DNA of 64,000 nt from Bacteroidota bacterium (GCA_025963725.1 JAOQAE010000006.1:903207-967206); one strand, 5' to 3'. Positions 21,278 to 29,156 are shown, numbered from the stretch's first letter. The notes: generated from the letters alone by a model not told the origin. Numbers and translations are program-made.

Positions 21278-21973
21278 TCAATATTTATTGCTTTTTTTAA
21301 AAGTAAGCTTGTCTTTCGTAAGTGCCTTGGATTCTTTAGGGTCATTTATTTCAAGGCTTTCTGGAATGTCATTCCTTTGAGGAAATTTATTTTGTACGCT
21401 TATTAAAGGAGAATAAATCCTTGTAACATATGGAAGAATCACATTAAGGTTAAAATAGCATTGAAGTTCATACATATCATGATCAAATGCCCCTTTTTCA
21501 TTCCTGTGACCATCTATATCAATATACATATAACGTTCTTGGTTCGGATACTTTTTTTGTGTTTCATATATTGATGAAAACATTACTCTTGCTGCATCTT
21601 CAAACGTATCTTTAGGCAATATAGCATGATAAAATACTATTCCTTTATCTTTTAGAAGATGTCTGGAATTTGGATCGATCTCTACATATATGTGTTCTTC
21701 TATATTTCCTGTTTTGACAACGAATTCTGTTCTCGCTTTTATAATCGTCCACCAATAATCTCTCATTTGACGTATTTTCTTGCTTTTAGCTGGATTATCT
21801 CCAAATAAGTCATGACATGAAGCGCATAATGGTGCTGCATTTTCGAGTAAGTTAGACCCCTTCTTACTTTTAGGAATTATGTGATGGACGTCAGCCGCTA
21901 AATCTTGACAAATGCAACATCTAAATGCGGAGTTTTCCAATGCCTGAACTTTAATTGATTCTGGGAATGCCAT
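21278..21973 (-). CDS. HNH endonuclease
   Basis: A 231-residue protein with an N-terminal HNH/ββα-metal nuclease domain: CCIC (19-22) and CASCH (50-54) as zinc-knuckle pairs around VHHIIPKSKKGSNLLENAAP (H30/H31, N41). After residue ~60 there is a ~170-residue region with no recognised domain (YMYIDIDGHRNEKGAFDHDM). Such proteins cut DNA, often as part of restriction, anti-phage or mobile modules. It is the first gene of the unit with the SEC-C protein, and the upstream edge is marked by terminator cassette copy 4. Base composition is low in GC. Confidence 0.88.
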   Translation of the reverse strand: MAFPESIKVQALENSAFRCCICQDLAADVHHIIPKSKKGSNLLENAAPLCASCHDLFGDNPAKSKKIRQMRDYWWTIIKARTEFVVKTGNIEEHIYVEIDPNSRHLLKDKGIVFYHAILPKDTFEDAARVMFSSIYETQKKYPNQERYMYIDIDGHRNEKGAFDHDMYELQCYFNLNVILPYVTRIYSPLISVQNKFPQRNDIPESLEINDPKESKALTKDKLTFKKSNKY

Positions 21974-21992
21974 AAGTTTTTGACGATAAATT

Positions 21993-22058
21993 TAAAAACA
22001 AAAACCCCATCTTCTTGCGAAAATGAGGCTTTAATTAACTTTCAGGGTGGAAGCCCCT
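21993..22058 (-). terminator. Terminator cassette, copy 4 (after GIY-YIG gene)
   Basis: AAAAACAAAAACCCCATCTTC, TTGC, GAAAATGAGG and then CTTTAATTAACTTTCAGG with GTGGAAGCC. The right half resembles copy 2 (CTTTAATTAGCTTCAGGATG), while the hairpin resembles copies 3 and 5, showing that the cassette is a mosaic family. Confidence 0.65.
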
Positions 22059-22064
22059 TGAGTC

Positions 22065-22108
22065 GTACGCGGGACCGGTCCCGATAGCTATCGGGACGAA
22101 CCGGTACG
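22065..22108 (-). other. tRNA-Leu T-arm/acceptor fragment split by a palindrome (copy B)
   Basis: GTACGCGGGACCGG and GAACCGGTACG match the two halves of the tRNA-Leu T-arm and acceptor end (one mismatch each region). Where the T-loop should be there is the palindrome TCCCGATAGCTATCGGGA, which also occurs at 44485 and 62944. The GIY-YIG gene ends inside this sequence: its last seven codons (YRTGSSR) are read from the fragment. Confidence 0.7.
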
Positions 22109-22384
22109 ATATTTATGAATTAGCTTATGCGTAATATCAGGATATATGCGAAGGTTTTCCAAATACTTCCGGCTTTTCATTTTCTTAATATGTGCCTCAA
22201 TAGCTCTTGCTTCCTGGTAATTTAATTCGTTAATAGAATAATACAATTCCCAATCATCCATATCAGCCGTAAAGCCATCAAATATCTTCTCACGATGCTG
22301 ATGCAATCGTTCCTCCAACTCCTTGCAGCTTCCAATATAATAGCGATCCGCATTTTTAGAATAAAGAATATATACTGAAGCCAT
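22088..22384 (-). CDS. GIY-YIG (URI-type) endonuclease
   Basis: A 98-residue single-domain GIY-YIG nuclease: ASVYILYSKNADRYYIGSC (VYILY and YYIGS as the two strands), the catalytic-type arginine R27 (ELEERLHQH) and a glutamate in ARAIEAHIKKMKSRKY. Small URI-type nucleases of this form are frequent in Bacteroidota and are commonly found next to tRNA genes. The C-terminus runs into tRNA-derived DNA, so the original protein end may have been replaced. It lies between tRNA-Leu and its T-arm copy B, with a terminator cassette on each side, like a one-gene insertion unit. Confidence 0.9.
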   Translation of the reverse strand: MASVYILYSKNADRYYIGSCKELEERLHQHREKIFDGFTADMDDWELYYSINELNYQEARAIEAHIKKMKSRKYLENLRIYPDITHKLIHKYRTGSSR

Positions 22385-22392
22385 AGTTAATT

Positions 22393-22460
22393 AAAACAAA
22401 AACCCCATCTTCTTGCGAAAATGAGGTTAAAGTTAGGCTCAGAACTTGGAAGCTCCTGAG
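22393..22460 (-). terminator. Terminator cassette, copy 5 (after tRNA-Leu)
   Basis: AAAACAAAAACCCCATCTTC, TTGC, GAAAATGAGG, then AAAGTTAGGCTCAGAACTTG, immediately 3' of the minus-strand tRNA-Leu. As for other copies the minus-strand tail is U-rich (TTTTTGTTTT), suitable to end the tRNA transcript. Confidence 0.7.
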
Positions 22461-22465
22461 CTTTG

Positions 22466-22545
22466 TACCCGGGACCGGAGTCGAACCGGTACGGTTTCCC
22501 ACAGGTGTTTGAGACCAGCGCGTCTACCAATTCCGCCACCCGGGC
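22466..22545 (-). tRNA. tRNA-Leu (CAA anticodon)
   Basis: Cloverleaf on the minus strand: acceptor GCCCGGG / CCCGGGT (one G-U), D-arm GCGGAATTGGTAGACGC, anticodon stem CTGGT/ACCTG around loop CTCAAAC giving anticodon CAA (decodes UUG), a type II variable region of ~11 nt, T-arm ACCGG-TTCGACT-CCGGT, discriminator A. CCA is not encoded. Its 3' part is duplicated at 22065-22108 and, more weakly, at 19920-19950. An open frame through it (residues NARVAELVDALVSNT) is not a gene. Confidence 0.95.
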
Positions 22546-22615
22546 ATTTGTAAGCGGGGTTGCAAAACTACGAAATGTTTTCGAATAGCAAAAACCCGCC
22601 TGCCTTTTAAAGCGT

Positions 22616-23398
22616 TTATTTACTTCCGGCCACTTCCTCAAGGAACGCCAGCATCGCTTTCCAGGAACGCTCATCCGCCAGCTTATTGTAAGCTGCTCCC
22701 TTACTGTTATCATTACCTGCAGCCGGATCGGTGAATGCATGCACCGCGTTGGCATAATACACCATCTGCCAGTCGGCCTTGCCATCACGCATCTCCTGCT
22801 GGAACTGCTTTACGTCATTTGCCGGAACATACGGATCATCCGCGCCGTGAAGCACCAGCACTTTCGCCTGCACCGGCACATTCGCCCTTAATGAATCTTT
22901 GCCCAGTCCGCCGTGGAAGGTAACCACACCCTTTACCGGCAAGCCTCCGCGCATAGCCTCGAGCGCACCCGTGCCCCCGAAGCAATAGCCCATCACTACT
23001 ACATTTCCTGCCTCGTTGCCCTGCGCCTCCAGCGCTTTCAGCGCGGCTTTGATCCTCGACTGGTAAACCTGGTAATTCTTTTTATAGAATCCCGCAAGGG
23101 CGCCCGCTTCCTTTGCACCAGCAGGATGAACGCCCTCGCCATAGATATCCGCTACCAGCACATTATAGCCGAGCTTGCCCAGACGGTCCGCGGAGGCTTT
23201 CTCATGATCCGTAATGCCCATCCAGGCATGGATGATAAGTATGGAAGGCGCTTTTTTCGCCTGCTTTACCGCGGCACGCACGTAATAGCCTTTGAGGCTT
23301 GCAGTGTCATCTTTGTATTTCAGGTCGGTGCCCTGTGAGAAGGCTGTTTGGCTCATTACGCCGGCAAGAAGTATCATTAACAGTTGGATCTTTTTCAT
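22616..23398 (-). CDS. Dienelactone hydrolase family protein, exported
   Basis: A 260-residue alpha/beta hydrolase with signal peptide MKKIQLLMILLAGVMSQTAF (cleavage likely after TAFSQ). The catalytic triad of the family is visible: nucleophile C139 in GYCFGG, acid D187/D188 in GADDPYV and H220 in NAVHAFT. Dienelactone hydrolases open lactones in aromatic degradation, but secreted Bacteroidota members act on unknown esters, so no pathway is claimed. It has a strong promoter (23403-23434) so close to the start codon that the mRNA may lack a leader. The gene is divergent from nfo and separated from the tRNA-Leu by 70 bp. Confidence 0.92.
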   Translation of the reverse strand: MKKIQLLMILLAGVMSQTAFSQGTDLKYKDDTASLKGYYVRAAVKQAKKAPSILIIHAWMGITDHEKASADRLGKLGYNVLVADIYGEGVHPAGAKEAGALAGFYKKNYQVYQSRIKAALKALEAQGNEAGNVVVMGYCFGGTGALEAMRGGLPVKGVVTFHGGLGKDSLRANVPVQAKVLVLHGADDPYVPANDVKQFQQEMRDGKADWQMVYYANAVHAFTDPAAGNDNSKGAAYNKLADERSWKAMLAFLEEVAGSK

Positions 23399-23402
23399 GC
23401 TG

Positions 23403-23434
23403 CAAAGCTAAAAAGAAGAAAGGGATAATTCAAA
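23403..23434 (-). promoter_or_regulatory. Bacteroidota sigma-type promoter (TTTG ... TAGCTTTG)
   Basis: On the minus strand TTTG (23434-23431), a 20-bp spacer and TAGCTTTG (23410-23403) match the -33/-7 consensus TTTG/TAnnTTTG of the primary sigma factor of this phylum. Only 4 bp lie between the -7 element and the start codon of the dienelactone hydrolase gene, so transcription should begin at or next to the ATG. Confidence 0.75.
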
Positions 23435-23488
23435 CGGATTTAACATGCTCCCTTCCACCGCTGGCACCTTTTTTTCTGCATTCCCTGC

Positions 23489-24337
23489 ATGCTTTTAGGC
23501 GCACATGTATCAATTTCAGGAGGGTATTCCAATGCGGCGATCGAGGCGCACCGGCTTGGCATTGATGCGATCCAGATCTTCAGCAAGAACCAGCGTACCT
23601 GGGCGGAAAAAACTGTCAGCCCCGAAGAAGGCCTTACCTTCCGAAAAGCCTGTGCGCAGTACGGCGTGAAACAAGCCTTTTCGCATTCCATTTACCTTAT
23701 CAGCCTCGGCACGGAAAATGAAGAGATCGCGCAAAAATCCATGCTCTCGCTGGCGATGGAGCTGGAGCGCTGCCGGGTGCTCGGGCTCAGCCACACAGTG
23801 CTGCATCCCGGAGCGGCAGGAAGCCTGTCCATGCCTGCTGCGATCGAGCGCATCGGCTGGCGGATCAAAAAGGTGCTGGAAGCAACAAAGGGAAATCCGG
23901 TAAAGATCTTGCTGGAGAACACGGCCGGACAAGGCAGTAGCGTTGGCGGAAAGCTGGAGAACATTGCCGCGCTAGTGGACACCATCAGCTCGAAGCGAAT
24001 CGGGATCTGCATCGATACCTGCCATGCCTTCGCTGCCGGGTATGACATTCGCGATAAAAAAGGCATCGACAAATTTTTCAAGGAGCTCGACCAGCGGATC
24101 GGGCTGGAAAAGCTGCTCTGCTTTCACCTGAACGATTCCAAAGGCGGGCTTGGCAGCAGGCTCGACAGGCACGCACACATCGGCGAAGGGCTATTGGGCC
24201 TTGCGCCTTTTGAATACATCATGCAGAATTTTCAGCATGTTCCGAAAGTGCTGGAAACATCGAAGGAGAATGATGCCGATAAAAAGAACATCAGCCTGCT
24301 GCGGGAGCTGGCAGGAAAAAAGCGGAAAACAAAATGA
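23489..24337 (+). CDS. nfo: Deoxyribonuclease IV (endonuclease IV)
   Basis: A 282-residue AP endonuclease of the EndoIV family, cutting DNA 5' to abasic sites in base-excision repair. The N-terminal LGAHVSISGGYSNAAIEAHR, IQIFSKNQRTW, LHPGAAGS, ILLENTAGQGSSVGG, GICIDTCHAFAAGYD and FHLNDSK together carry the trinuclear zinc ligands of the TIM barrel. Length equals the family norm. Its stop overlaps the ATG of the AlkB-like gene (ATGA), so the two repair genes are translationally coupled. Assigned with high confidence. Confidence 0.96.
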   Translation: MLLGAHVSISGGYSNAAIEAHRLGIDAIQIFSKNQRTWAEKTVSPEEGLTFRKACAQYGVKQAFSHSIYLISLGTENEEIAQKSMLSLAMELERCRVLGLSHTVLHPGAAGSLSMPAAIERIGWRIKKVLEATKGNPVKILLENTAGQGSSVGGKLENIAALVDTISSKRIGICIDTCHAFAAGYDIRDKKGIDKFFKELDQRIGLEKLLCFHLNDSKGGLGSRLDRHAHIGEGLLGLAPFEYIMQNFQHVPKVLETSKENDADKKNISLLRELAGKKRKTK

Positions 24338-24903
24338 GCAGCCTCTTCTCCCTCGATCCCGTTTTCCCGGAAGGCTTCAGCTATTTTCCCGATTTCATTA
24401 CCGAAAAGGAAGAAGCGGCGCTTTGCGAAACCATCTCGACGCTCAGCCTTCAAACCTTTCTTTTCCGCGGATACGAAGCCAAACGCAAAGTGGCGAGCTA
24501 CGGGTACGATTACCATTTCGACAGCCGGAGCATCTCGAAAGGAAACCCGATCCCGCCGCAGTTCAATCCCCTGCTGGAAGCTACAGCCCGCCATTTGCAG
24601 CTTCCCGTGCGGGAGTTCGAGGAAGTGCTTGTTACCGAATATCCTCCCGGATCGGTGATCAACTGGCACCGCGATGCACCACCTTTTGACCTGATAGCGG
24701 GCATTTCACTGCTTTCCGACTGCAGCTTCAAGCTGCGCCCTTATGATAAATCAAAGCAGGGCCGCGGCTCCATCATCACCATTCCTGTGAAGCGCCGCTC
24801 ACTCTACGTGATGCAGGGCGTGGTACGCGATGAATGGGAACACAGCATTGCTGAAATGAAGCAGGGAAGATATTCGATCACGCTGCGGACCCTCCGAAAA
24901 TGA
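24334..24903 (+). CDS. AlkB-like 2OG-Fe(II) oxygenase
   Basis: A 189-residue 2-oxoglutarate/iron dioxygenase. The Fe ligands H and D are in NWHRDAPPFD (~111-120) and the distal H in EHSIAEM (~170), followed by the 2OG-binding arginine pattern RYSITLRTLR. This is the AlkB arrangement, oxidatively removing methyl groups from alkylated DNA/RNA bases. Overlap with nfo (ATGA) supports a joint DNA alkylation/abasic-site repair role. Substrate preference (1-meA/3-meC or other) cannot be read from sequence. Confidence 0.93.
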   Translation: MSSLFSLDPVFPEGFSYFPDFITEKEEAALCETISTLSLQTFLFRGYEAKRKVASYGYDYHFDSRSISKGNPIPPQFNPLLEATARHLQLPVREFEEVLVTEYPPGSVINWHRDAPPFDLIAGISLLSDCSFKLRPYDKSKQGRGSIITIPVKRRSLYVMQGVVRDEWEHSIAEMKQGRYSITLRTLRK

Positions 24904-24979
24904 CCTAAAGCATTGCCAGCCAACGCTTCCAGGCCCCTTTGGCAGGTTCCGGGCGATTCCGGAAATTCATACCCTTTTT

Positions 24980-25011
24980 TTTGGTCAAAAGCCCAAATTT
25001 TACTACATTTG
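24980..25011 (+). promoter_or_regulatory. Promoter of prs (TTTG-N20-TACATTTG)
   Basis: TTTG at 24980-24983, 20-bp spacer, TACATTTG at 25004-25011: a near-consensus -33/-7 pair. The prs start codon follows 21 bp later, preceded by an A-rich stretch. Confidence 0.75.
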
Positions 25012-25032
25012 CAACCCTTATAAAAAAAGGTT

Positions 25033-25971
25033 ATGAATCATAAAGTAAAATTATTTTCAGGTTCCGCATCCCGTACCTTGTCTGAGAGCATCAGCGCAAG
25101 CTACAAGCAGGAGCTGGGTAAGGTGTCTCTGCTACGCTTCAGCGATGGTGAGATCCAGACTTCCTATGAGGAAACCGTTCGCGGAAGCGATGTGTTCATC
25201 ATCCAGTCGACCATGCCGCCTACTGAAAATCTTTTTGAACTGCTGCTCATGATCGATGCTGCAAAACGCGCATCAGCCAACCGCATCATTGCCGTGATCC
25301 CGTATTTCGGCTTTGCGCGCCAGGACCGCAAGGACCAGCCACGCGTGGCCATCGGCGCCAAAATGGTGGCCAACCTGCTCGCAAGCGCCGGCGCTACCCG
25401 CATTATCACCATGGACCTTCACGCGGACCAGATCCAGGGCTTCTTTGAATGCCCGGTGGACCATTTATACGCTTCTTCCATCTTCATCCCATACATCCAG
25501 GAGCTCGACCTCCCGAACCTTACCATGGCTGCGCCTGATATGGGCGGCTCCAAGCGTGCGAACGCTTACGCGAAGTTCCTGAAGTCCGACATCGTGATCT
25601 GCTACAAGCAGCGCGCAAAGGCGAATGTGATCGAAAGCATGACCGTGATCGGCGAAGTGGAAGGTAGGGACATTGTACTCATCGACGATCTGATCGATAC
25701 CGGCGGAACGCTTACCAAAGCGGCCGATATGATGCTCGACAGGGGCGCGAACAGCGTAAGGGCATTCTGCACACATGCCGTATTATCCGGCAAGGCTTAC
25801 GAGAACATTGAAAAATCAAGGATCACGGAGCTGGTTGTTACCGATACCATTCCGCTGAAGCAGCAAAGCTCAAAGATCAGGGTACTATCGGTAGCCGACC
25901 TGTTTGCAAAAGTGCTGCACAGCGTGCATAATTACGAATCCATCAGCTCGAGCTTTATTGCGAGCGTGTAA
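25033..25971 (+). CDS. prs: Ribose-phosphate pyrophosphokinase
   Basis: A 312-residue PRPP synthetase making 5-phosphoribosyl 1-diphosphate from ribose 5-phosphate and ATP, the precursor for nucleotides, His and Trp. The family motifs are all present: ATP-binding GFARQDRKDQPR (~96-107), ITMDLHADQIQGFF (~124-137) and the PRPP-loop VLIDDLIDTGGTL (~216-228). Cytosolic. It opens the prs-rplY-pth gene row common in bacteria, with its own consensus promoter. No oddities. Confidence 0.97.
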   Translation: MNHKVKLFSGSASRTLSESISASYKQELGKVSLLRFSDGEIQTSYEETVRGSDVFIIQSTMPPTENLFELLLMIDAAKRASANRIIAVIPYFGFARQDRKDQPRVAIGAKMVANLLASAGATRIITMDLHADQIQGFFECPVDHLYASSIFIPYIQELDLPNLTMAAPDMGGSKRANAYAKFLKSDIVICYKQRAKANVIESMTVIGEVEGRDIVLIDDLIDTGGTLTKAADMMLDRGANSVRAFCTHAVLSGKAYENIEKSRITELVVTDTIPLKQQSSKIRVLSVADLFAKVLHSVHNYESISSSFIASV

Positions 25972-26001
25972 ATAAGAAACTGCGCCAATTAATTACTAAC
26001 G

Positions 26002-26056
26002 TTGACTGGGGCGCGACAGTCAATTAACCAGTCCACCGAAAAACAAAAACCGGTGG
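26002..26056 (+). promoter_or_regulatory. Two hairpins in the rplY leader
   Basis: TTGACT/AGTCAA (26002-26007 with 26018-26023, inside longer TTAATT/AATTAA arms) and CCACCG/CGGTGG (26033-26038 with 26051-26056, A-rich loop) precede the ribosomal protein start by 18 bp. They could be an r-protein autoregulatory leader or a weak prs terminator. Only pairing is seen. Confidence 0.35.
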
Positions 26057-26074
26057 ATAAAATGAAAAAACAAA

Positions 26075-26710
26075 ATGAAATCAGTATCTATTAGCGGTTC
26101 GCCAAGAGCGAACGTAGGGAAAAAAGATGCAACTGCATTGAGAAATGCTAAAGCTGTACCATGCGTACTTTACGGAGGTAAAGAGCAGATCCACTTTTCA
26201 GCACTCGCTGCAGACTTCAGGGATCTTATCTACACGCCACATGTAAACACAGTGAACATCGAAGTTGGTGGTAAAACATACCATGCGATCATCCAGGAAG
26301 CGCAATTCCACAGGGTGCACGACCAATTATTACACGTTGATTTCCTGGAGATCGTTGCAGGAAGGCCTGTAACAATGAATATCCCGGTTAAAACTACCGG
26401 AACTTCACCGGGTGTAAGAGAAGGTGGTAAGCTGAACAAAAAGCTGAAAACAATGAAAGTAAAAGGGCTTGTTGAAAAAATGCCTGACACGATCGACATC
26501 GCTATCGATGGATTGAAGATCGGCGATTCAGTTCGCGTTGAAGATATCAAGATCGACGGGCTTACTATGCTGGATGCTCCAAACGTTACCGTGATCGGTG
26601 TTCAGGTAACACGTGCGGTTGTTGCTGATGCAGCTGCTGCCGCTGCAACTCCTGCTGCAAAAGCTGCCCCTGCTGCTGCTGCAAAAGCTGCTCCTGCTGC
26701 AAAAAAATAA
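26075..26710 (+). CDS. rplY: 50S ribosomal protein L25 (CTC form)
   Basis: A 211-residue L25/general-stress CTC protein that binds 5S rRNA in the large subunit. The N-terminal KSVSISGSPRANVGKKDATA and AVPCVLYGGKEQIHFSA form the L25 domain; the second beta-domain covers roughly residues 95-185. The C-terminal ~30 residues are an Ala/Pro/Lys tail (AAAATPAAKAAPAAAAKAAP), common in this phylum. Start at ATG 26075; the nearer upstream ATG at 26062 is out of frame. Followed by a strong terminator. Confidence 0.96.
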   Translation: MKSVSISGSPRANVGKKDATALRNAKAVPCVLYGGKEQIHFSALAADFRDLIYTPHVNTVNIEVGGKTYHAIIQEAQFHRVHDQLLHVDFLEIVAGRPVTMNIPVKTTGTSPGVREGGKLNKKLKTMKVKGLVEKMPDTIDIAIDGLKIGDSVRVEDIKIDGLTMLDAPNVTVIGVQVTRAVVADAAAAAATPAAKAAPAAAAKAAPAAKK

Positions 26711-26729
26711 TTTATCCTTAACATGAATC

Positions 26730-26757
26730 AAACCCCGCAAACGCGGGGTTTTTTTAT
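26730..26757 (+). terminator. Rho-independent terminator after rplY
   Basis: AAACCCCGC, loop AAAC, GCGGGGTTTTTTT: a perfect GC-rich stem with a run of seven T. Confidence 0.95.
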
Positions 26758-26809
26758 GTTTGCGCGGCACTGTTCTGCTGCCGGATAGCATGGCTTCGCC
26801 TGAATTTCG

Positions 26810-26817
26810 TATTTTTG
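26810..26817 (+). promoter_or_regulatory. -7 element for pth (TATTTTTG)
   Basis: Matches TAnnTTTG, 20 bp before the pth start codon. No convincing -33 TTTG at 19-21 bp upstream. Confidence 0.5.
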
Positions 26818-26837
26818 AACAGGATTAAATATATTCC

Positions 26838-27404
26838 ATGAGTAAATTTTTGATCGCAGGTTTGGGAAATATCGGCAGCGAGTATGAAGATACCCGCCAC
26901 AACATCGGCTTTAAGGTGCTGGATGCGCTGGCAAAGGAGAACGGGTTGAAATTCATTTCCGACCGCCTTGCAGCTGTTGCCGAGCTCCGGTTCAAGGGCC
27001 GCACGCTGATCCTGATCAAGCCAAGCACGTACATGAACCTCAGCGGTAAAGCCGTGAACTACTGGATGCAGGCGGAAAAGATAGACAAGGAAAACCTGCT
27101 GGTTGTCACCGACGATATTGCCCTGCCTTTCGGCTCTCTCCGCATGAAAGGGAAAGGCAGCGATGGCGGGCACAACGGACTCAAGAACATCCAGGAAACG
27201 CTCGGCAGCGTGGAATATGCACGCCTGCGCTTCGGTGTGGGAAGCGAATTCTCCAAAGGCCGGCAAGTGGAATACGTGCTGGGGAAATGGAGCGCCGAAG
27301 AGGAAAAGCAGCTGGAGCCGAGGATCGGCATGGCATGCGATATGATCAAAGGATTTGCCACCATCGGGCTGCAGCTTACAATGACGAACTACAATAAGAA
27401 ATAA
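26838..27404 (+). CDS. pth: Peptidyl-tRNA hydrolase
   Basis: A 188-residue Pth enzyme that frees tRNA from peptidyl-tRNAs that dropped off the ribosome. The motif GLGNIGSEYEDTRHNIGF contains the catalytic H21; the Pth pattern continues with KPSTYMNLSGKAV (the substrate-binding Asn) and DDIALPFGSLRMKGKGS then GGHNGLKNI. Full length. It follows rplY after a terminator and has its own -7 element, so it is a separate transcript in the prs-rplY-pth row. Confidence 0.97.
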   Translation: MSKFLIAGLGNIGSEYEDTRHNIGFKVLDALAKENGLKFISDRLAAVAELRFKGRTLILIKPSTYMNLSGKAVNYWMQAEKIDKENLLVVTDDIALPFGSLRMKGKGSDGGHNGLKNIQETLGSVEYARLRFGVGSEFSKGRQVEYVLGKWSAEEEKQLEPRIGMACDMIKGFATIGLQLTMTNYNKK

Positions 27405-27461
27405 ACACCTGCAACCAGGGCCTTTTTAATTGCATCTTAAATTATAGAAAAAAGAAATCAC

Positions 27462-29138
27462 ATGAAAAAAATTACATTATTCGCAGTAGCCACATTTATC
27501 AGCATCTGCTCGCAAGCGCAAAGCTTTTCGGGGCTGTATGCCTTCGACAGCGTGAAGACCACTTCCGGGGTCACCGACCCTTCTCCCCTGCCAACAGCAA
27601 CGGGTGTAACGTTCGGCAGCTTCTCGGCTATGGGAACTCCCGCCAACCCTAATGCAACCGCGCGCTTTTCGTTTACCGACTGGGCAACAGGCGCAACCAA
27701 CGGCGAAACCGTGTATGCCAACCTTACCGGCGCCGTAAGCACCGCCGAATACTATGAAGTAACGGTAGCTCCTGCTGCCGGCTATACCATTTCACTGAGC
27801 AGCATCACTTTCAGCTTCGGCCGCTCAGGCACAGGCGTGCGTACCTATGCGGTGCGCTCCGATGCGGATGGCTATGCCGCCAACCTGCCGGCATCCATCA
27901 GTCCGGCCAACCCGAACCTGAGCGTACAGGCAGGCGATGTATTCTTTTTGAATGCCGACATCACCACCACCAGCCAGAACGGAAGCACCATCACACTGAG
28001 CGGCGCATCGTTCAGCGGCTTAAGCGGCCCGAGAACATTCCGCTTTTACGGCTGGAATGCGGAAGCGACCACGGGAACTTTCAGCATTGATAACGTAACG
28101 ATCAATGGAACCGCTGTAGCAAATCCTTTATTAACTGCGGGCTTTACCGGAACGAATGTTTGCTTCGGCGATACAACCGATTTTACGGACATGACAACAG
28201 GCCCCAACCCTGTGATGAGCTATGCGTGGAGCTTTGGGGACGGCGGAACTTCCACCCAGCAGAATCCTTCTTACATGTACGCAGCGCCCGGAGATTACGA
28301 GGTGACACTCGTTGTGATCGACAATATGCTGAACACGGATACCTACACTGATTCCGTACATGTGTATACGCTTCCGGTTGCAGGCTTCTCCGTAATGGAC
28401 ATGTGCAGCGGCAGCTATATGTTTAATGATATGTCGACCGTGAGCAATGGCATTGTTAATACCTGGACCTGGAACTTCGGGGATCCTGCGAGCGGGACGA
28501 ACAATGTTGCAACTGTTCAGAACCCATCGCATACATTCAGCAGCAGCGGAAACTTTACCGTAACAGAGATCGTTGTCAGCAACCACGGCTGTATTGATAC
28601 GTTCATGCTCAACATGAACAACTACCCGCTGAATGCGATGCTGAGTGATACGGTGATGAACGACACGGTGAACTTCACAGGATCTGTAAACGGTGGCAGC
28701 GGCCCTTATTTGTATTCATTTGATTTTGGCGATGGCAGCCCGGCAAGCAGCAGCCCGATGGCAACCGCAACGCACATTTATGCAAACGGCACATACACGG
28801 CATGCCTTACTGTAACGGATGTTAACGGCTGTACCAGCACTACCTGCGACACCTTCACGGCAGTAGCGCTTACAACCGGCATCAGCAAGAACACCAACAC
28901 CATAACTGTTCACATTAGCCCGAACCCTTCTGCTGACGGCGTGTTTACACTAAATACCGCCAATGTTTCAAAAGCAAGCATCAGCGTTTATAACATTATC
29001 GGCAAAAAGATCATGAGCCGCGAGATGACCGATGGCGAACAAACGATCGACCTTTCCGCGGAAGCGAACGGCAGCTACTTCCTCACGATCAAAACGGAGA
29101 AGGAAGTGATCACGAAAAAGATCATAATCAGCAAATAA
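27462..29138 (+). CDS. Secreted PKD-domain protein with T9SS sorting domain
   Basis: A 558-residue exported protein. Signal peptide MKKITLFAVATFISICSQAQ; residues ~22-215 form a beta-rich domain (PRTFRFYGWNAEATTGTFSI at its end); three PKD-like domains follow (AWSFGDGGTSTQQNPSYMYA; TWNFGDPASG; YSFDFGDGSPASSSP, each ending in V-x-V/VTD patterns); and the last ~80 residues are a type A T9SS sorting domain (ISPNPSADGVFTL...KKIIISK). It should be exported by Sec, then T9SS, and attached to or released from the outer membrane. Function is structural or adhesive by analogy; no enzyme domain seen. Confidence 0.92.
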   Translation: MKKITLFAVATFISICSQAQSFSGLYAFDSVKTTSGVTDPSPLPTATGVTFGSFSAMGTPANPNATARFSFTDWATGATNGETVYANLTGAVSTAEYYEVTVAPAAGYTISLSSITFSFGRSGTGVRTYAVRSDADGYAANLPASISPANPNLSVQAGDVFFLNADITTTSQNGSTITLSGASFSGLSGPRTFRFYGWNAEATTGTFSIDNVTINGTAVANPLLTAGFTGTNVCFGDTTDFTDMTTGPNPVMSYAWSFGDGGTSTQQNPSYMYAAPGDYEVTLVVIDNMLNTDTYTDSVHVYTLPVAGFSVMDMCSGSYMFNDMSTVSNGIVNTWTWNFGDPASGTNNVATVQNPSHTFSSSGNFTVTEIVVSNHGCIDTFMLNMNNYPLNAMLSDTVMNDTVNFTGSVNGGSGPYLYSFDFGDGSPASSSPMATATHIYANGTYTACLTVTDVNGCTSTTCDTFTAVALTTGISKNTNTITVHISPNPSADGVFTLNTANVSKASISVYNIIGKKIMSREMTDGEQTIDLSAEANGSYFLTIKTEKEVITKKIIISK

Positions 29139-29156
29139 GCGTGCTAATTGTAAATG

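Noticed and set aside
22387..22788. 133-codon minus-strand open frame containing NARVAELVDALVSNT
   Set aside because: It is read through the tRNA-Leu gene and the 3' part of the dienelactone hydrolase gene in another frame; the peptide is the well-known translated tRNA artefact.
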